Shown: in pieces, positions 40,949 to 50,001 of the stretch | Layout of the letters: every line of letters begins with the position of its first letter | Position numbering within the stretch: the first letter of the stretch is position 1 | From: Demequina sp. NBRC 110056 | GTDB lineage: Bacteria > Actinomycetota > Actinomycetes > Actinomycetales > Demequinaceae | Length of the DNA stretch: 64,000 bases | Assembly (NCBI RefSeq): GCF_002090155.1 | Contig: NZ_BBRM01000004.1 | Span: forward strand, 1-64,000 | Direction: 5' to 3' | The notes under the pieces: model-generated | The model's input: only the letters and a program-made list of their open reading frames with translations | Databases searched by the model: none | What the model was told of the DNA's origin: nothing | Program-made: the position numbers and the translations under genes

Positions 40949-43930
40949 CTACTGCTGGGACGCGATCTCGTCCTCGGCGAGGATCGCGTCGCCGAGCGCC
41001 TCGGCGAGCGCGTCCTGCGCCTCGCCGTAGGCCGCCCAGTCGCCGTCGGCGAGCGCGTCGTTGCTGTCCTCGAGCGCCTGCTGCGCGCGGGCGAGCGCGT
41101 CCTCGAGATCGGCCTGCGCGTCGCCGGTGCCCGACGTGGGCTGCGGCTGCGGCGTGGTCGACTGCGTCGGCTCGGGCGTGGGCGACGGCTCCGGCGTGGT
41201 CGGGTTGCCGTCCTCATCCAGAGGCGCGTCGGGCTCGACCTCCTCGGTGGGCTCCTCCTGCTCCGGTGCCGCGCCGGCGCCGAAGACCTGGTCGAGCGCC
41301 TCCTGCAACGTGTCGGCGAAGCCGACCTCGTCGCCGAACGAGACGAACACCTTGCGCAGCAGCGGCACCTGGGTGCCGACGCTCGACTGCACGTAGACCG
41401 GCTGCACGTAGAGCAGACCGCCACCCACGGGCAGCGTCAGCAGGTTGCCGTTCACGACGTCCGTGTCACCCTGACGCAGCAGGTTCAGCGTCTCCTGCGA
41501 GTCCGGGTCGGAGTTGAAGTTGTTCTGCACCTGGCCCGGTCCGGGCACGGTGGTGTCGCGCGGCAGCTCGAGCAGTCGCAGGGTGCCGTAGCCCTCGGCG
41601 ACGGCGCCTGCCTCGGACCCCGTCTCGGAGTCGACGGCGAGGAAGCCGGTGAGGATGTTGCGGTCGGTGTTTCCACCCGGGATGTAGGAGGTCGTGAGGG
41701 AGAACGATCCCTCGTCCGTGCCCGGCATCTGCAGCGTCTGGTAGTACGGCGGCTGCAGCGTCGTGCCGTTGCCGGCCGAGGTCGACACGGTCGGATCGGC
41801 GGGCAGGTCCCACTCGTCCTGGCCGGAGTAGAAGGCCGAGGCGTCCGTCACGTGGTAGCGCTGCAGCTGGTGACGCTGGAGCTCGAACAGGTCCTCGGGG
41901 TAGCGCAGGTGGCTCATGAGGTCGCTCGAGATCTCGGAGATCGGCTCGACCGCGGTGGGGAAGACGTTCTGCCACGTCTTGAGGATCGGGTCCTCCTCAT
42001 CCCACGCGTACAGGGTCACCGACCCGTCGTACGCGTTGACGACGGCCTTGACCGAGTTGCGCACGTAGTTGAGCGTGGTGGGGAACTGCGGGGTCGCGTT
42101 GCCGGCGAAGAGGCCGGTGCCGGACACCGCAGCGGAGTACGGGAACGAGCCCGCGGTGGTGTAGCCGTCCACGACCCAGACCACCTGCTCGTCGACGACC
42201 GCGGGGTACGTCGTGCCGTCGAGCTCGAGGTAGGGCGCGACGCGCTGCACGCGCTCGATCGGGTCGCGGTAGTACAGGATCTGCGACTCCTCGGTCACGC
42301 GGTCCGAGAACAGGATCTGCTCCTCGCCGAACTTGATGGCGTAGAGCAGCTTCTCCATGAAGGTGCCGATGCTGGGGCCGCCCTCGCCCTCGTAGGTCGT
42401 GTTGACCTGGCCGTTGGGCGAGTCGTCGTCCGGGTAGTCGAGCTCCCACGGATCGGTGCCCGCGGGGGCCCCGACGATCGAGTAGTCCGGCACCGTCTCA
42501 CCGAAGTAGATGCGGGGCTCGTACTCGCCGAGCGCGCCCACCGACGGGATGTTGCCCTCCCAGAAGGACGGCTGGCCGTCGCGGGTCGTGGTGTTGCCGT
42601 AGGCGGCGACGACGCCGTAGCCGTGCGTGAACACGGTGTGGTCGTTCACCCACGTGCGGCTGTCGTCGCTGAGGCCCTCGAGGTTGAGCTCGCGCACCGC
42701 GATCACGGTGTCGTTCAGCTCGCCGTCCAGCTCGTAGCGGTCCACCGCGAGCTGGTCGGAGAAGTCGTAGTACTGCTTGTTCTGCTGCAGCTGCTTGAAC
42801 GCGGGCGAGACCACGTTGGGGTCGAGCAGACGGATCTGCGTCGTGGTCTCGGCGTCGGCGCGGAGGGCGTCGGCCTCCGCCTCCGTGGTGGCGTCGTACG
42901 GGATGGTCTCGACCTCGTCGAGGCCGAAGGCGTAGAGCGTCGCGTCGATGTTGCGCTGGATGTACTCGGCCTCGAGGCTCTGCGCGTTGGGCTCGACCTG
43001 GAAGCGCTGCACGAGCGACGGGTAGATGCCGCCGATGACGAGCGCGGACAGCACCATGAGCGACACGCCCACGGCGGGGATGCGCCAGTCGCCTCGCCAG
43101 ATCACCGCGAGGAACATCAGGCCGACGACGATCGCGATGCCGGCCAGGATCGTGCGGCCGGGCATGATCGCGTTGACGTCCGTGTACAGCGCGCCGAAGT
43201 AGTCGCCGTTCTGGGTGTTGAGCAGCGAGAAGCGGCCCAGCCAGTAGTTGGCGGCGATCGCGAGCATGACCACGAGGCCCGACACGGCGAGCTGGATGCG
43301 CGCGCCGCGCGAGGCGACGAACGATCGGCCGCCGCCGATGCCGCCGTACAGCAGGTGCACGAAGGCTGCGAGCAGGGTGCACAGGATCGAGACGGTGAGC
43401 ACGAAGCCGACGAGCGCCTGCAGCACCGGGAGCGTGAAGACGTAGAACGACGCGTCGAGGCCGAACTGCGGGTCGCTCACGCCGAACTGCTCGTGGTTCC
43501 ACCACGCCAGGAACTCCTCCCAGCGACCCGACATCGCGAGGCCCGCGACCAAGCCGACGAAGGCCGGCAGGGCGACCATGACGAGCCGCTCCACGGGGCG
43601 GATCTGCTCGCGCACCTGGTCGAGCGCGGTGCGCCGGCCCGTGACAGCGGGGCGCACCCTGCGGGCGAGCCAGAGCGTGATCCATACGGCGAAGCCGGCG
43701 AGCAGGCCGAAGCCGAAGAACATCGCGATGCGCGCGATCCACTGGGTGGTGAACACGTCGGTGTAGCCCACCTGGCGGTACCAGGCGATCTCGGTCCACA
43801 CCTGGGCGGCGGCCATGATGATCACGACCACGACGGCCACGGCGAACGCCGCGATCATGAGGGGGGATCGGCGGCGGCGGGGCACCTCGACTGGTCGGCG
43901 CGGGGGCGTCGGTCGGTCGTCGAACGTCAC
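40949..43930 (-). CDS. UPF0182 family large membrane protein
   Basis: 993 residues, the usual size for this actinobacterial and cyanobacterial family (Rv3193c-like). About seven transmembrane helices fill residues 22-290 (LMIAAFAVAVVVVIIMAAAQ onward); the remaining 700 residues are an extracytoplasmic domain with conserved stretches (YGVVAAYGNTTTRDGQPSFWEGNIPS, YYRDPIERVQRVAPYLELD, HLRYPEDLFELQRHQLQRYHV). The C-terminal 110 residues are Pro/Glu/Thr-rich and then helical, Ala/Glu-rich. Function unknown. GTG start with GAAGGAC 6 nt upstream. Neighbouring PDZ protease and DUF2342 genes are in the M. tuberculosis order. Confidence 0.92.
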   Translation of the reverse strand: MTFDDRPTPPRRPVEVPRRRRSPLMIAAFAVAVVVVIIMAAAQVWTEIAWYRQVGYTDVFTTQWIARIAMFFGFGLLAGFAVWITLWLARRVRPAVTGRRTALDQVREQIRPVERLVMVALPAFVGLVAGLAMSGRWEEFLAWWNHEQFGVSDPQFGLDASFYVFTLPVLQALVGFVLTVSILCTLLAAFVHLLYGGIGGGRSFVASRGARIQLAVSGLVVMLAIAANYWLGRFSLLNTQNGDYFGALYTDVNAIMPGRTILAGIAIVVGLMFLAVIWRGDWRIPAVGVSLMVLSALVIGGIYPSLVQRFQVEPNAQSLEAEYIQRNIDATLYAFGLDEVETIPYDATTEAEADALRADAETTTQIRLLDPNVVSPAFKQLQQNKQYYDFSDQLAVDRYELDGELNDTVIAVRELNLEGLSDDSRTWVNDHTVFTHGYGVVAAYGNTTTRDGQPSFWEGNIPSVGALGEYEPRIYFGETVPDYSIVGAPAGTDPWELDYPDDDSPNGQVNTTYEGEGGPSIGTFMEKLLYAIKFGEEQILFSDRVTEESQILYYRDPIERVQRVAPYLELDGTTYPAVVDEQVVWVVDGYTTAGSFPYSAAVSGTGLFAGNATPQFPTTLNYVRNSVKAVVNAYDGSVTLYAWDEEDPILKTWQNVFPTAVEPISEISSDLMSHLRYPEDLFELQRHQLQRYHVTDASAFYSGQDEWDLPADPTVSTSAGNGTTLQPPYYQTLQMPGTDEGSFSLTTSYIPGGNTDRNILTGFLAVDSETGSEAGAVAEGYGTLRLLELPRDTTVPGPGQVQNNFNSDPDSQETLNLLRQGDTDVVNGNLLTLPVGGGLLYVQPVYVQSSVGTQVPLLRKVFVSFGDEVGFADTLQEALDQVFGAGAAPEQEEPTEEVEPDAPLDEDGNPTTPEPSPTPEPTQSTTPQPQPTSGTGDAQADLEDALARAQQALEDSNDALADGDWAAYGEAQDALAEALGDAILAEDEIASQQ

Positions 43931-43970
43931 TGGTCTGTCCTTCGGTTCTGAGGGTTCACGTCACAGGTCA

Positions 43971-45140
43971 TCATGGCGCGCGGCAGGTGGGCAAGGAATC
44001 GGTGGTGCCGGCGCCGATGGCCACGATCGCGTCGTAGGCGTCGTCGAGCGTGTCCACCGAATAGACGTCGAGGCCGTCGGGAACGTTCCCGGCCACCTCG
44101 TCGCAGTTCTCCACGGGGGCGAGGAAGGCGGTCGCGCCGGCGTCGAGGGCGCCGTACATCTTCATGCGGATGCCGCCGATCGGACCGACGTCGCCCGACA
44201 CGTCGATGGTGCCGGTGCCGGCGACGGCCGCGCCCGCGAGCTCGTCGGCCTCGGTCAGCTTGTCCATGATCCCGAGCGAGAACATCAGGCCCGCGCTCGG
44301 TCCGGAGACCTCGGCGACGTTCACGGTCACGTCGATCGGGATGTCGAACTGCGGATCCACCCAGATCCCCATGATCGGCTCGCCGTTGCCGTCGTCGAGC
44401 GTCGCGAAGGTCGCCTCGCCCGGGACCCCCGCCCGCAGGTAGCCGAGGGTGACGTCGTCACCCGGCTCATGCACGCTGAGCGCGTCGAGCAGCTCGGTGT
44501 AGGAGCCGACCTCGACGCCGTCCAGGGACACGATGCGGTCGTCGGGCTCGAGCAGACCCGTCGCGTTCGACGTCTCGTCCACGAGGGCGACGTCGAGCTC
44601 GGCCGGCACGTGCTGACCGAGCGCCTCGAGCGCGGCCACGGTCGCGGCCTCCTGCGACGTGATCCAGTCCTGCTGCGCCTGCTGCTCGAACTGCTCCTCC
44701 TGGTCGGGGGTGCCGAACACCTCCTCCTCGGGGATCACGTACGCCGACGGGGACACCCAGTCGCGCAGGACCCGACCGAGGGTGAAGGGGGTCGAGCTCG
44801 CACGCGCGACCGACACCGTGGTCAAGCGCAGCTCGCCGGAGGCGGGGTACGTCGTCGCACCGGAGATCTCGACGACCTCCTCGCCGTCCGTCTCGCCGAG
44901 GGTGTCGAAGGTGGGCCCGGGCCCGCCGATCGCGAATGCGGCCGGCAGGATCGACAGCACCGCGATGAGCACCGATGCGCCCAATCCGGAGACCGCCATC
45001 ACGATCGAGCGCCGGTCCGCGACCGGCTCCTCGAGGCCTCCGCCGACCCCACTCAGGGGCGCCGAGGCCTCTCCCGCCGCGGGCGCGGGCGGGACGTCGG
45101 TGCGCTCGGGTGGCAGGGTCACCCGACCATCATTGCTCAT
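43971..45140 (-). CDS. PDZ domain Lon-like serine protease, membrane-anchored
   Basis: 389 residues. A cytoplasmic Pro/Glu-rich N-terminus is followed by one membrane helix (about 48-70), a PDZ domain near 170-240 (GLLEPDDRIVSLDGVEVGSYTEL...HEPGDDVTLGYLR) and an S16/Lon-type proteolytic domain. The catalytic dyad is visible: Ser282 in SGPSAGLMFSLGIMDKL and Lys327 in IRMKMYGALDAGATAFL, 45 residues apart as in Lon. No ATPase domain, so it works extracytoplasmically without ATP, as in Rv3194c and YlbL. The ATG is chosen over longer forms that would run into the divergent DUF2342 gene. Confidence 0.93.
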   Translation of the reverse strand: MSNDGRVTLPPERTDVPPAPAAGEASAPLSGVGGGLEEPVADRRSIVMAVSGLGASVLIAVLSILPAAFAIGGPGPTFDTLGETDGEEVVEISGATTYPASGELRLTTVSVARASSTPFTLGRVLRDWVSPSAYVIPEEEVFGTPDQEEQFEQQAQQDWITSQEAATVAALEALGQHVPAELDVALVDETSNATGLLEPDDRIVSLDGVEVGSYTELLDALSVHEPGDDVTLGYLRAGVPGEATFATLDDGNGEPIMGIWVDPQFDIPIDVTVNVAEVSGPSAGLMFSLGIMDKLTEADELAGAAVAGTGTIDVSGDVGPIGGIRMKMYGALDAGATAFLAPVENCDEVAGNVPDGLDVYSVDTLDDAYDAIVAIGAGTTDSLPTCRAP

Positions 45141-45228
45141 AGCGAACGATGCGCCCAATCGCCTCATCGTCACGTTACCTTGGACGAGGCGGCGCATCGG
45201 GCGCCCCACCGAACCCCCAGGAGACGTC

Positions 45229-46647
45229 GTGAGCGAGGACGAGACCCCGTGGAAGCGCCTGCTGCGCGAGCTCTTCGGCGATGACGCGGATGCGGCGCTT
45301 GAGGAGCTCGAGCGCATGGGGATGGATCCCCAGGCCCTCGCCCAGGCCAGCGGCATGCTCGCGAACCCCGCGATGATGGACCACGTCCTGTCGCAGATCC
45401 GCTCGCTCGTCTCCCAGTCTCAGGGCGAGGACGTCAACTGGACGCTCGCCCACGATGTCGCGCGCGGCGTCGCAGCTCAGGGCGGCGACCCCTCGGTCAC
45501 GGCCCAGGTCGCGGCGACGCACCGTGCCGCCGTCTCGAGCGCCGAGCTGTGGCTCGATGCGGTGACCGACTTCGATCCGTCACCGCTCGAGCCGCGCGTG
45601 TGGAGCCGCGCCGAGTGGGTCGAGGGCACCATGCCGACGTGGCGCGTGCTCGCGGGACCTATCGCGACGAGCGTCTCGCAGGCGTTGGGTCGCATCCTCA
45701 CCTCCGAGGACGCGACGGCCCACCTCGGCGGCGAGGCCTCGGGCATCGTCGGCTCGGTCAGCCCCACCGTCACCGGCATGCACGTGGGCCAGGCCGCCGG
45801 ACAGATGGCGCGCGAGGCCTTCGGGATCACCGACCTCGGCTTCCCGCTCCTCGCGGAGCCGCGCGTCGTCATGGTTCCCAGCGCGGTCTCGGAGTTCGCC
45901 GCAGGGCTCGGCGTGCCCGACGAGGAGGTGCGCGCGTACCTCGCGCTGCGCGAGGCCGCGCACGTGCGCCTGTTCTCTGCCGCTCCGTGGCTGCCGGGGC
46001 ACCTGCACAACCTCATCGAACGCTATGCCGCGGGCATCTCGATCGACCTGGAGGCGCTCGACGAGGCCGTGCGCGACGCCGGCTTCACGGAGCCCGCGAA
46101 GCTCCAGGAGGCGCTCACCACGGGCATCTTCGCGACGCATCACAGCGACGAGCAGCGCGAGACGCTCGGATCGATCGAGACCTTGCTCGCGCTCATCGAG
46201 GGCTGGGTGCAGGAGGTGACGCTGCGTGCCGCCGCCCCGCACGTGCCGAGCATCGGCGCGCTGCGCGAGATGATGCGCCGCCGCCGCGCCTCCGGCGGAC
46301 CCGCAGAGGATACCTTCGCGACGCTGCTGGGCCTGGAGCTGCGTCCCCGGCGCCTGCGCGATGCCGCGACGCTGTGGGCGACGCTCGGCCAGCAGGCGGG
46401 CGCCGAACGGCGCGACGCCGTGTGGTCGCACCCCGACATGCTGCCGCCGGCTGCCGCGCTCGACGACCCGCACGCGTGGGTCACCATGCTGCTCGGCGGC
46501 GCGGTCGCGGACGACGTGGATCGCGAGCTCGAGGCGCTGCTGAGCTCCGCGGCGGACGGGGGCGTCTCGGGCGACGACGGCGACGGAACGCAGGCGAGCG
46601 GCGACGACCGTGGCCACGAACGTCCCGGCGACGGCGACGAGCGCTGA
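45229..46647 (+). CDS. DUF2342 zinc-metalloprotease-family protein, HExxH altered
   Basis: 472 residues, soluble, mostly helical (Rv3195-like, also called F420 biosynthesis-associated). Family core: VGQAAGQMAREAFGITDLGFPLL, VVMVPSAVSEFAAGLGV, YLALREAAHVRLFSAAPWLPGHLHNLIERYAAGISID. The metal motif reads R241-E-A-A-H245, so the first His of HExxH is Arg; His245 and downstream HLH remain. Whether it still binds zinc is open. GTG start with CAGGAG 6 nt upstream. Divergent from the PDZ protease with an 88-bp shared promoter region. Confidence 0.88.
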   Translation: MSEDETPWKRLLRELFGDDADAALEELERMGMDPQALAQASGMLANPAMMDHVLSQIRSLVSQSQGEDVNWTLAHDVARGVAAQGGDPSVTAQVAATHRAAVSSAELWLDAVTDFDPSPLEPRVWSRAEWVEGTMPTWRVLAGPIATSVSQALGRILTSEDATAHLGGEASGIVGSVSPTVTGMHVGQAAGQMAREAFGITDLGFPLLAEPRVVMVPSAVSEFAAGLGVPDEEVRAYLALREAAHVRLFSAAPWLPGHLHNLIERYAAGISIDLEALDEAVRDAGFTEPAKLQEALTTGIFATHHSDEQRETLGSIETLLALIEGWVQEVTLRAAAPHVPSIGALREMMRRRRASGGPAEDTFATLLGLELRPRRLRDAATLWATLGQQAGAERRDAVWSHPDMLPPAAALDDPHAWVTMLLGGAVADDVDRELEALLSSAADGGVSGDDGDGTQASGDDRGHERPGDGDER

Positions 46648-46659
46648 CCGACGCGCGCG

Positions 46660-46697
46660 ACACGGCGCGCCGCCGTTGTGCGGAATCCGCGCCGTGT
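46660..46697 (+). terminator. Nested hairpin after DUF2342
   Basis: ACACGGCGCG-N18-CGCGCCGTGT, a perfect 10-bp stem, with a nested CCGC-cgttgt-GCGG inside the loop. It starts 12 bp after the stop codon; no T-run. Confidence 0.5.
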
Positions 46698-46702
46698 GCG
46701 TC

Positions 46703-46708
46703 TAGTCT
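46703..46708 (+). promoter_or_regulatory. -10 element of the DUF5679 gene
   Basis: TAGTCT, about 72 nt before the ATG, leaving a leader that contains a hairpin. Confidence 0.45.
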
Positions 46709-46738
46709 TGAGGGGTATCGGCCCCCGCGGCCAACGGA

Positions 46739-46760
46739 GCACGCCGTCCCGGCGGCGTGC
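46739..46760 (+). promoter_or_regulatory. Leader hairpin of the DUF5679 mRNA
   Basis: GCACGCCG-TCCCGG-CGGCGTGC, a perfect 8-bp stem ending 9 bp before the GAAGGAG ribosome binding site. It may tune translation or stability. Confidence 0.4.
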
Positions 46761-46780
46761 GTGAGAGAAGGAGAAGGCCC

Positions 46781-46939
46781 ATGGCCGAGAAGTACTCTGG
46801 CGAGTTCTACTGCGTGAAGTGCAAGGACAAGCGCACCACCGAGGGTGACGTCGTCGTGTCCGAGAACGGTCGTCGCATGGCGAAGGCCACGTGCCCCGAG
46901 TGCGGCACCAAGCTCAACCGCATCCTCGGCAAGGCCTAA
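46781..46939 (+). CDS. DUF5679 family zinc-ribbon protein
   Basis: 52-residue single zinc ribbon: Cys11-x2-Cys14 (CVKC) and Cys38-x2-Cys41 (CPEC) with GTKLNRILGKA at the end. Conserved and probably highly expressed in actinobacteria; the codon choice here is uniformly optimal. Function unknown; the basic, compact form suggests nucleic-acid or ribosome contact. Strong ribosome binding site GAAGGAG, own promoter, and its own terminator. Confidence 0.88.
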   Translation: MAEKYSGEFYCVKCKDKRTTEGDVVVSENGRRMAKATCPECGTKLNRILGKA

Positions 46940-46958
46940 GCCTCACCGAGAGACATCA

Positions 46959-46988
46959 GAGGCGGGTGACCTGCGGGTCGCCCGCCTC
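46959..46988 (+). terminator. Terminator of the DUF5679 gene
   Basis: GAGGCGGGTGACC-TGCG-GGTCGCCCGCCTC: 13-bp stem with one G-T pair, followed by TTGTCATGT. Confidence 0.75.
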
Positions 46989-47083
46989 TTGTCATGTCCG
47001 GGCGCGACCGTCGCCGGCCCGGTCACTGAGAAGCGCCTGTGGAGAACGCCCACGCGGCCGCGCCGCCTGCGACGCTGAACGGC

Positions 47084-47950
47084 ATGCGTCTCTTGCCGTC
47101 CTCTCCCGTGCTCACGCGCGGCCCCGGCGCGGTCCAGGTGGGGCTGGCCAGCCCGGTGGTGCTCGACGGGCTCACCCCGGCGCAGGAACGATTCCTCGGC
47201 ACGCTCGACGGCGGCCGCTCGGTGGGCCCAAGCGAGGCCCGGCGCCATCGTGCGCTCCTCGAGGCGCTCGCGACCGGACGCCAGACCTCCCCGGAGGCGC
47301 CGGAGCGCGCACCGGCGCGGGTGCGCGTCCACTCGGGCTCCGCGCTCGCGTGCGAGGCGGGGACGGTCCTCGCGCGCTGCGGCTGGGCCGTCGGCTTCGT
47401 GGATCCCGCGCCCGCCAGGCGCCACCACCTGACCGGGGCCCAGATCGCTCCCGGCTCGTCGCGCGGCACCGCAGCGGCTCACAGCGTTCGCTCCCGCGTT
47501 CCCGGAGCGGAGGTGCGCGGACCCGACGCTGAGGTCGACCTCGACATCCTCGTGAGCGTCGGCCTGCCGGTCCTCGCCTCCCGTCGCCTGCTCAGCGCGG
47601 ACCGCCCTCACCTCATCGTCGCCACCGACGAGCACGGGGCGACAGTCGGGCCGCTCGTCACGCCCGGCACGGGCCCGTGCTGCACGTGCCTCGGGCTGTG
47701 GGCTGCCGAGAGCGACCCCGAGTGGCCCATCGTCGCCCTCCAGTGCGAGTCGCGCGAACCTCGTTGCGACCCGCTGGTCGCGGGACTTGCGGGCATGCTC
47801 GCCGCGAGCGCCGCGCAGTCCTTCGCGAGCGGACGGCCGCCGCGCACGTGGCGCGTCGACGCCTACGGCGCGCGTCCGGTCGACGCGCCCCCGCAGCACC
47901 CGGCATGCGCGTGCTCGGGTCAGTTCTCCGCGACCACCCTCAGAACCTGA
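47084..47950 (+). CDS. ThiF/E1-like fold protein (TOMM-type cyclodehydratase relative)
   Basis: 288 residues. An N-terminal winged-helix-like region (about 1-70: VLDGLTPAQERFLGTLDGG) precedes a Rossmann-like half with DILVSVGLPVLASRRLLSADRPHLIVATDEHGATVGPLVTPG. Cysteine pairs TGPCCTCLGLW and HPACACSGQFS can bind zinc, as in ThiF/MoeB/E1 enzymes and TOMM leader-binding proteins. The glycine-rich ATP loop of true E1s is not evident, so it may bind a partner peptide and not adenylate it. Related genes sit beside uvrD2 in many actinobacteria. The start ATG has a weak GACGCT 7 nt upstream. Its 3' end overlaps convergent uvrD2 by 31 bp. Confidence 0.65.
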   Translation: MRLLPSSPVLTRGPGAVQVGLASPVVLDGLTPAQERFLGTLDGGRSVGPSEARRHRALLEALATGRQTSPEAPERAPARVRVHSGSALACEAGTVLARCGWAVGFVDPAPARRHHLTGAQIAPGSSRGTAAAHSVRSRVPGAEVRGPDAEVDLDILVSVGLPVLASRRLLSADRPHLIVATDEHGATVGPLVTPGTGPCCTCLGLWAAESDPEWPIVALQCESREPRCDPLVAGLAGMLAASAAQSFASGRPPRTWRVDAYGARPVDAPPQHPACACSGQFSATTLRT

Positions 47951-49902
47951 TCACCGAACTGCTCGAGCTTGACGGCACCCACGCCGTTGATCGCCGCGAG
48001 CTCGCCGAGCGTGCGTGGACGGTCGACGGCGATGTCGATCAGCGTCGGGTCGGTGAAGACCGTGAAGGCCGGCTTCGACGCCTCCTGAGCGACCGCCAGA
48101 CGCCACGACCGCAGCGCCTCGAAGAGGTGTGCCTGGTCCGCGTCGAGCCCCTCGAGGCGCTCCGAGCGGCTCGCGCGCCGCGTCCGCGGGCGCGCGGCCT
48201 CCGGCCACCAGCGCTCGAGGAAGCGGGTGCGCTTGCGGCTCGCCCGCCCTCCGACCTTGCGTGACCGCGCGAACGACAGGTGCAGGTGCTCGCGTGCGCG
48301 GGTCACGGCGACGTAGAGGAGTCGCCGCTCCTCCTCGACCGCCTCGTCGGTCTCCGCGAGTGCGATGGGCATGAGGCCCTCGGAGCAGCCGACGACGAAG
48401 ACCGCGTCCCACTCGAGACCCTTCGCAGCGTGCATCGTCGTGAGGGTGACCCCGTCGACCGCAGGCGCGTGCTGTGCCTGGGCGCGCTCGGCGAGGTGCT
48501 CGACCAGCTCGCGCATGGTCGCCCCGCCGCCGGCGTCGGCATCGAAGTCGTCGGCGAGCTGGGCGATCGCCTCGAGCGCCTCCCACCGCTCGCGGACCGC
48601 GCCGCGCGCGTGGGGGGCGGTCTCCGACCACCCGGCCTCAGCGAGCACCGACCGGACCCGCTCGCCCAGCGGCGCCTCCGACGGGCTCACCGCCTCGCCG
48701 CGCAGCAGCACCATCGCCTTGCGCACCTCCTCGCGGTCGAAGAACCGCTGGCCGCCGCGCACGAGGTAGCCGATGCCGCGCTCGGCGAGCGCCTCCTCCA
48801 CCGCCTCGGACTGGCTGTTGGTCCGGTACAGCACGGCGATCTCGGAGGCCGGCACGCCGCCCTTGATGAGGGCGTCGATACGACCGGCCACGCCCGCGGC
48901 CTCGGCCGGCTCGTCCTCGCAGGCCGTGAAGATCGGCTCAGGGCCCGAGGGCCGCTGCGAGATCAGCTCCACGCCGGCCCTGCGCCCGCCGCGCTGGGCC
49001 ATGAGACCGTTCGCCAGGTTCACCACCTGAGGCGTCGACCGGTAGTCGCGCACGAGCCGCACGACGGTCGCGTCCTGGTGCGCGCGGGTGAAGTCCAGCA
49101 GGTAGCCCGGGCTCGCGCCCGCGAACGAGTAGATGGTCTGCGCCGGGTCGCCCACGACGCACAGCTCGCGGCGCTCACCCATCCACTGGTCCAGCAGGAA
49201 CTGCTGCAGCGGAGACACGTCCTGGTACTCGTCGACCACGAAGTGGCGGTACTGGCGACGGATCTGGTCGCCCACCTCGCCGTGACGCCCGATGATGTCC
49301 GCCAGCAGCAGCAGGATGTCCTCGAAGTCGAGCACCACCGCCTCGGACTTGGCGTCCTCGTAGGCGCGGAGCACGTCGGCCATCTGTTGCGGCGAGACTC
49401 CGGCGGGCACCGGGCGGCCGTCGTCGGCCACCCGGCGGGCGTAGTCGTCCGCGCTCACGAGCGACACCTTCGACCACTCGATCTCGCTCGCGAGGTCGCG
49501 CACGGTGAGCCTGTCGGGGCTGAGGCCGACGCGGCGAGCGGCGCGGCCGACGAGGGGCGCCTTCTGCTCCACGAGCTGGGGGATCTGCCCGCCCACCACC
49601 TGCGGCCAGAAGTAGCTCAGCTGGCGCAGCGCGGCCGCGTGGAAGGTGCGTGCCTGCACGCCGGGTGCGCCCAGGGCGCGCAGCCGCTGCCGCATCTCTC
49701 CGGCGGCGCGCGCGGTGAACGTCACGGCCAGCACGGACTGCGGCGCGTACGCGTCGACGCGCACGCCGTAGGCGATGCGGTGGGTGATCGCGCGGGTCTT
49801 GCCCGTCCCGGCTCCCGCCAGCACGCACACGGGCCCGTGGAGCGCCGTGGCGACCTCCCGCTGCTCGGGGTCGAGGGCGTCGAGGATCTGGTCGGCGGAC
49901 AT
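47920..49902 (-). CDS. uvrD2: ATP-dependent DNA helicase UvrD2
   Basis: 660 residues, superfamily 1A 3'-5' helicase. Motifs in order: Walker A LAGAGTGKTRAITHR, Ia VTFTARAAGEMRQR, II VVDEYQDV, III VVGDPAQTIYSFAGA, IV VRLVRDYRST, V TMHAAKGLEWDAVFV, VI RRLLYVAVTRAREHL. The C-terminus is an HRDC domain (about 580-655), which distinguishes UvrD2 from UvrD1. The mycobacterial tetracysteine motif is not visible. The ATG of MSADQILDALD aligns with family starts. Acts in repair of damaged DNA and duplex unwinding. Confidence 0.92.
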   Translation of the reverse strand: MSADQILDALDPEQREVATALHGPVCVLAGAGTGKTRAITHRIAYGVRVDAYAPQSVLAVTFTARAAGEMRQRLRALGAPGVQARTFHAAALRQLSYFWPQVVGGQIPQLVEQKAPLVGRAARRVGLSPDRLTVRDLASEIEWSKVSLVSADDYARRVADDGRPVPAGVSPQQMADVLRAYEDAKSEAVVLDFEDILLLLADIIGRHGEVGDQIRRQYRHFVVDEYQDVSPLQQFLLDQWMGERRELCVVGDPAQTIYSFAGASPGYLLDFTRAHQDATVVRLVRDYRSTPQVVNLANGLMAQRGGRRAGVELISQRPSGPEPIFTACEDEPAEAAGVAGRIDALIKGGVPASEIAVLYRTNSQSEAVEEALAERGIGYLVRGGQRFFDREEVRKAMVLLRGEAVSPSEAPLGERVRSVLAEAGWSETAPHARGAVRERWEALEAIAQLADDFDADAGGGATMRELVEHLAERAQAQHAPAVDGVTLTTMHAAKGLEWDAVFVVGCSEGLMPIALAETDEAVEEERRLLYVAVTRAREHLHLSFARSRKVGGRASRKRTRFLERWWPEAARPRTRRASRSERLEGLDADQAHLFEALRSWRLAVAQEASKPAFTVFTDPTLIDIAVDRPRTLGELAAINGVGAVKLEQFGDQVLRVVAEN

Positions 49903-49925
49903 GCCCGGCATTCTCGCAGGCGCGG

Positions 49926-49941
49926 GTGACATCCACGTCAC
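49926..49941. promoter_or_regulatory. Inverted repeat upstream of uvrD2
   Basis: GTGAC-ATCCAC-GTCAC, perfect 5-bp arms, ends 24 bp before the uvrD2 start. Spacing is too wide for CRP (GTGA-N8-TCAC). An operator is possible; no SOS box of the GAAC-N4-GTTC type is seen. Confidence 0.35.
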
Positions 49942-50001
49942 GCTCCCGCCAGCTGGGGACGGCCGATGCGCGCGCAGGGAGCGCCGACGAGCGCGGGGGC
50001 G

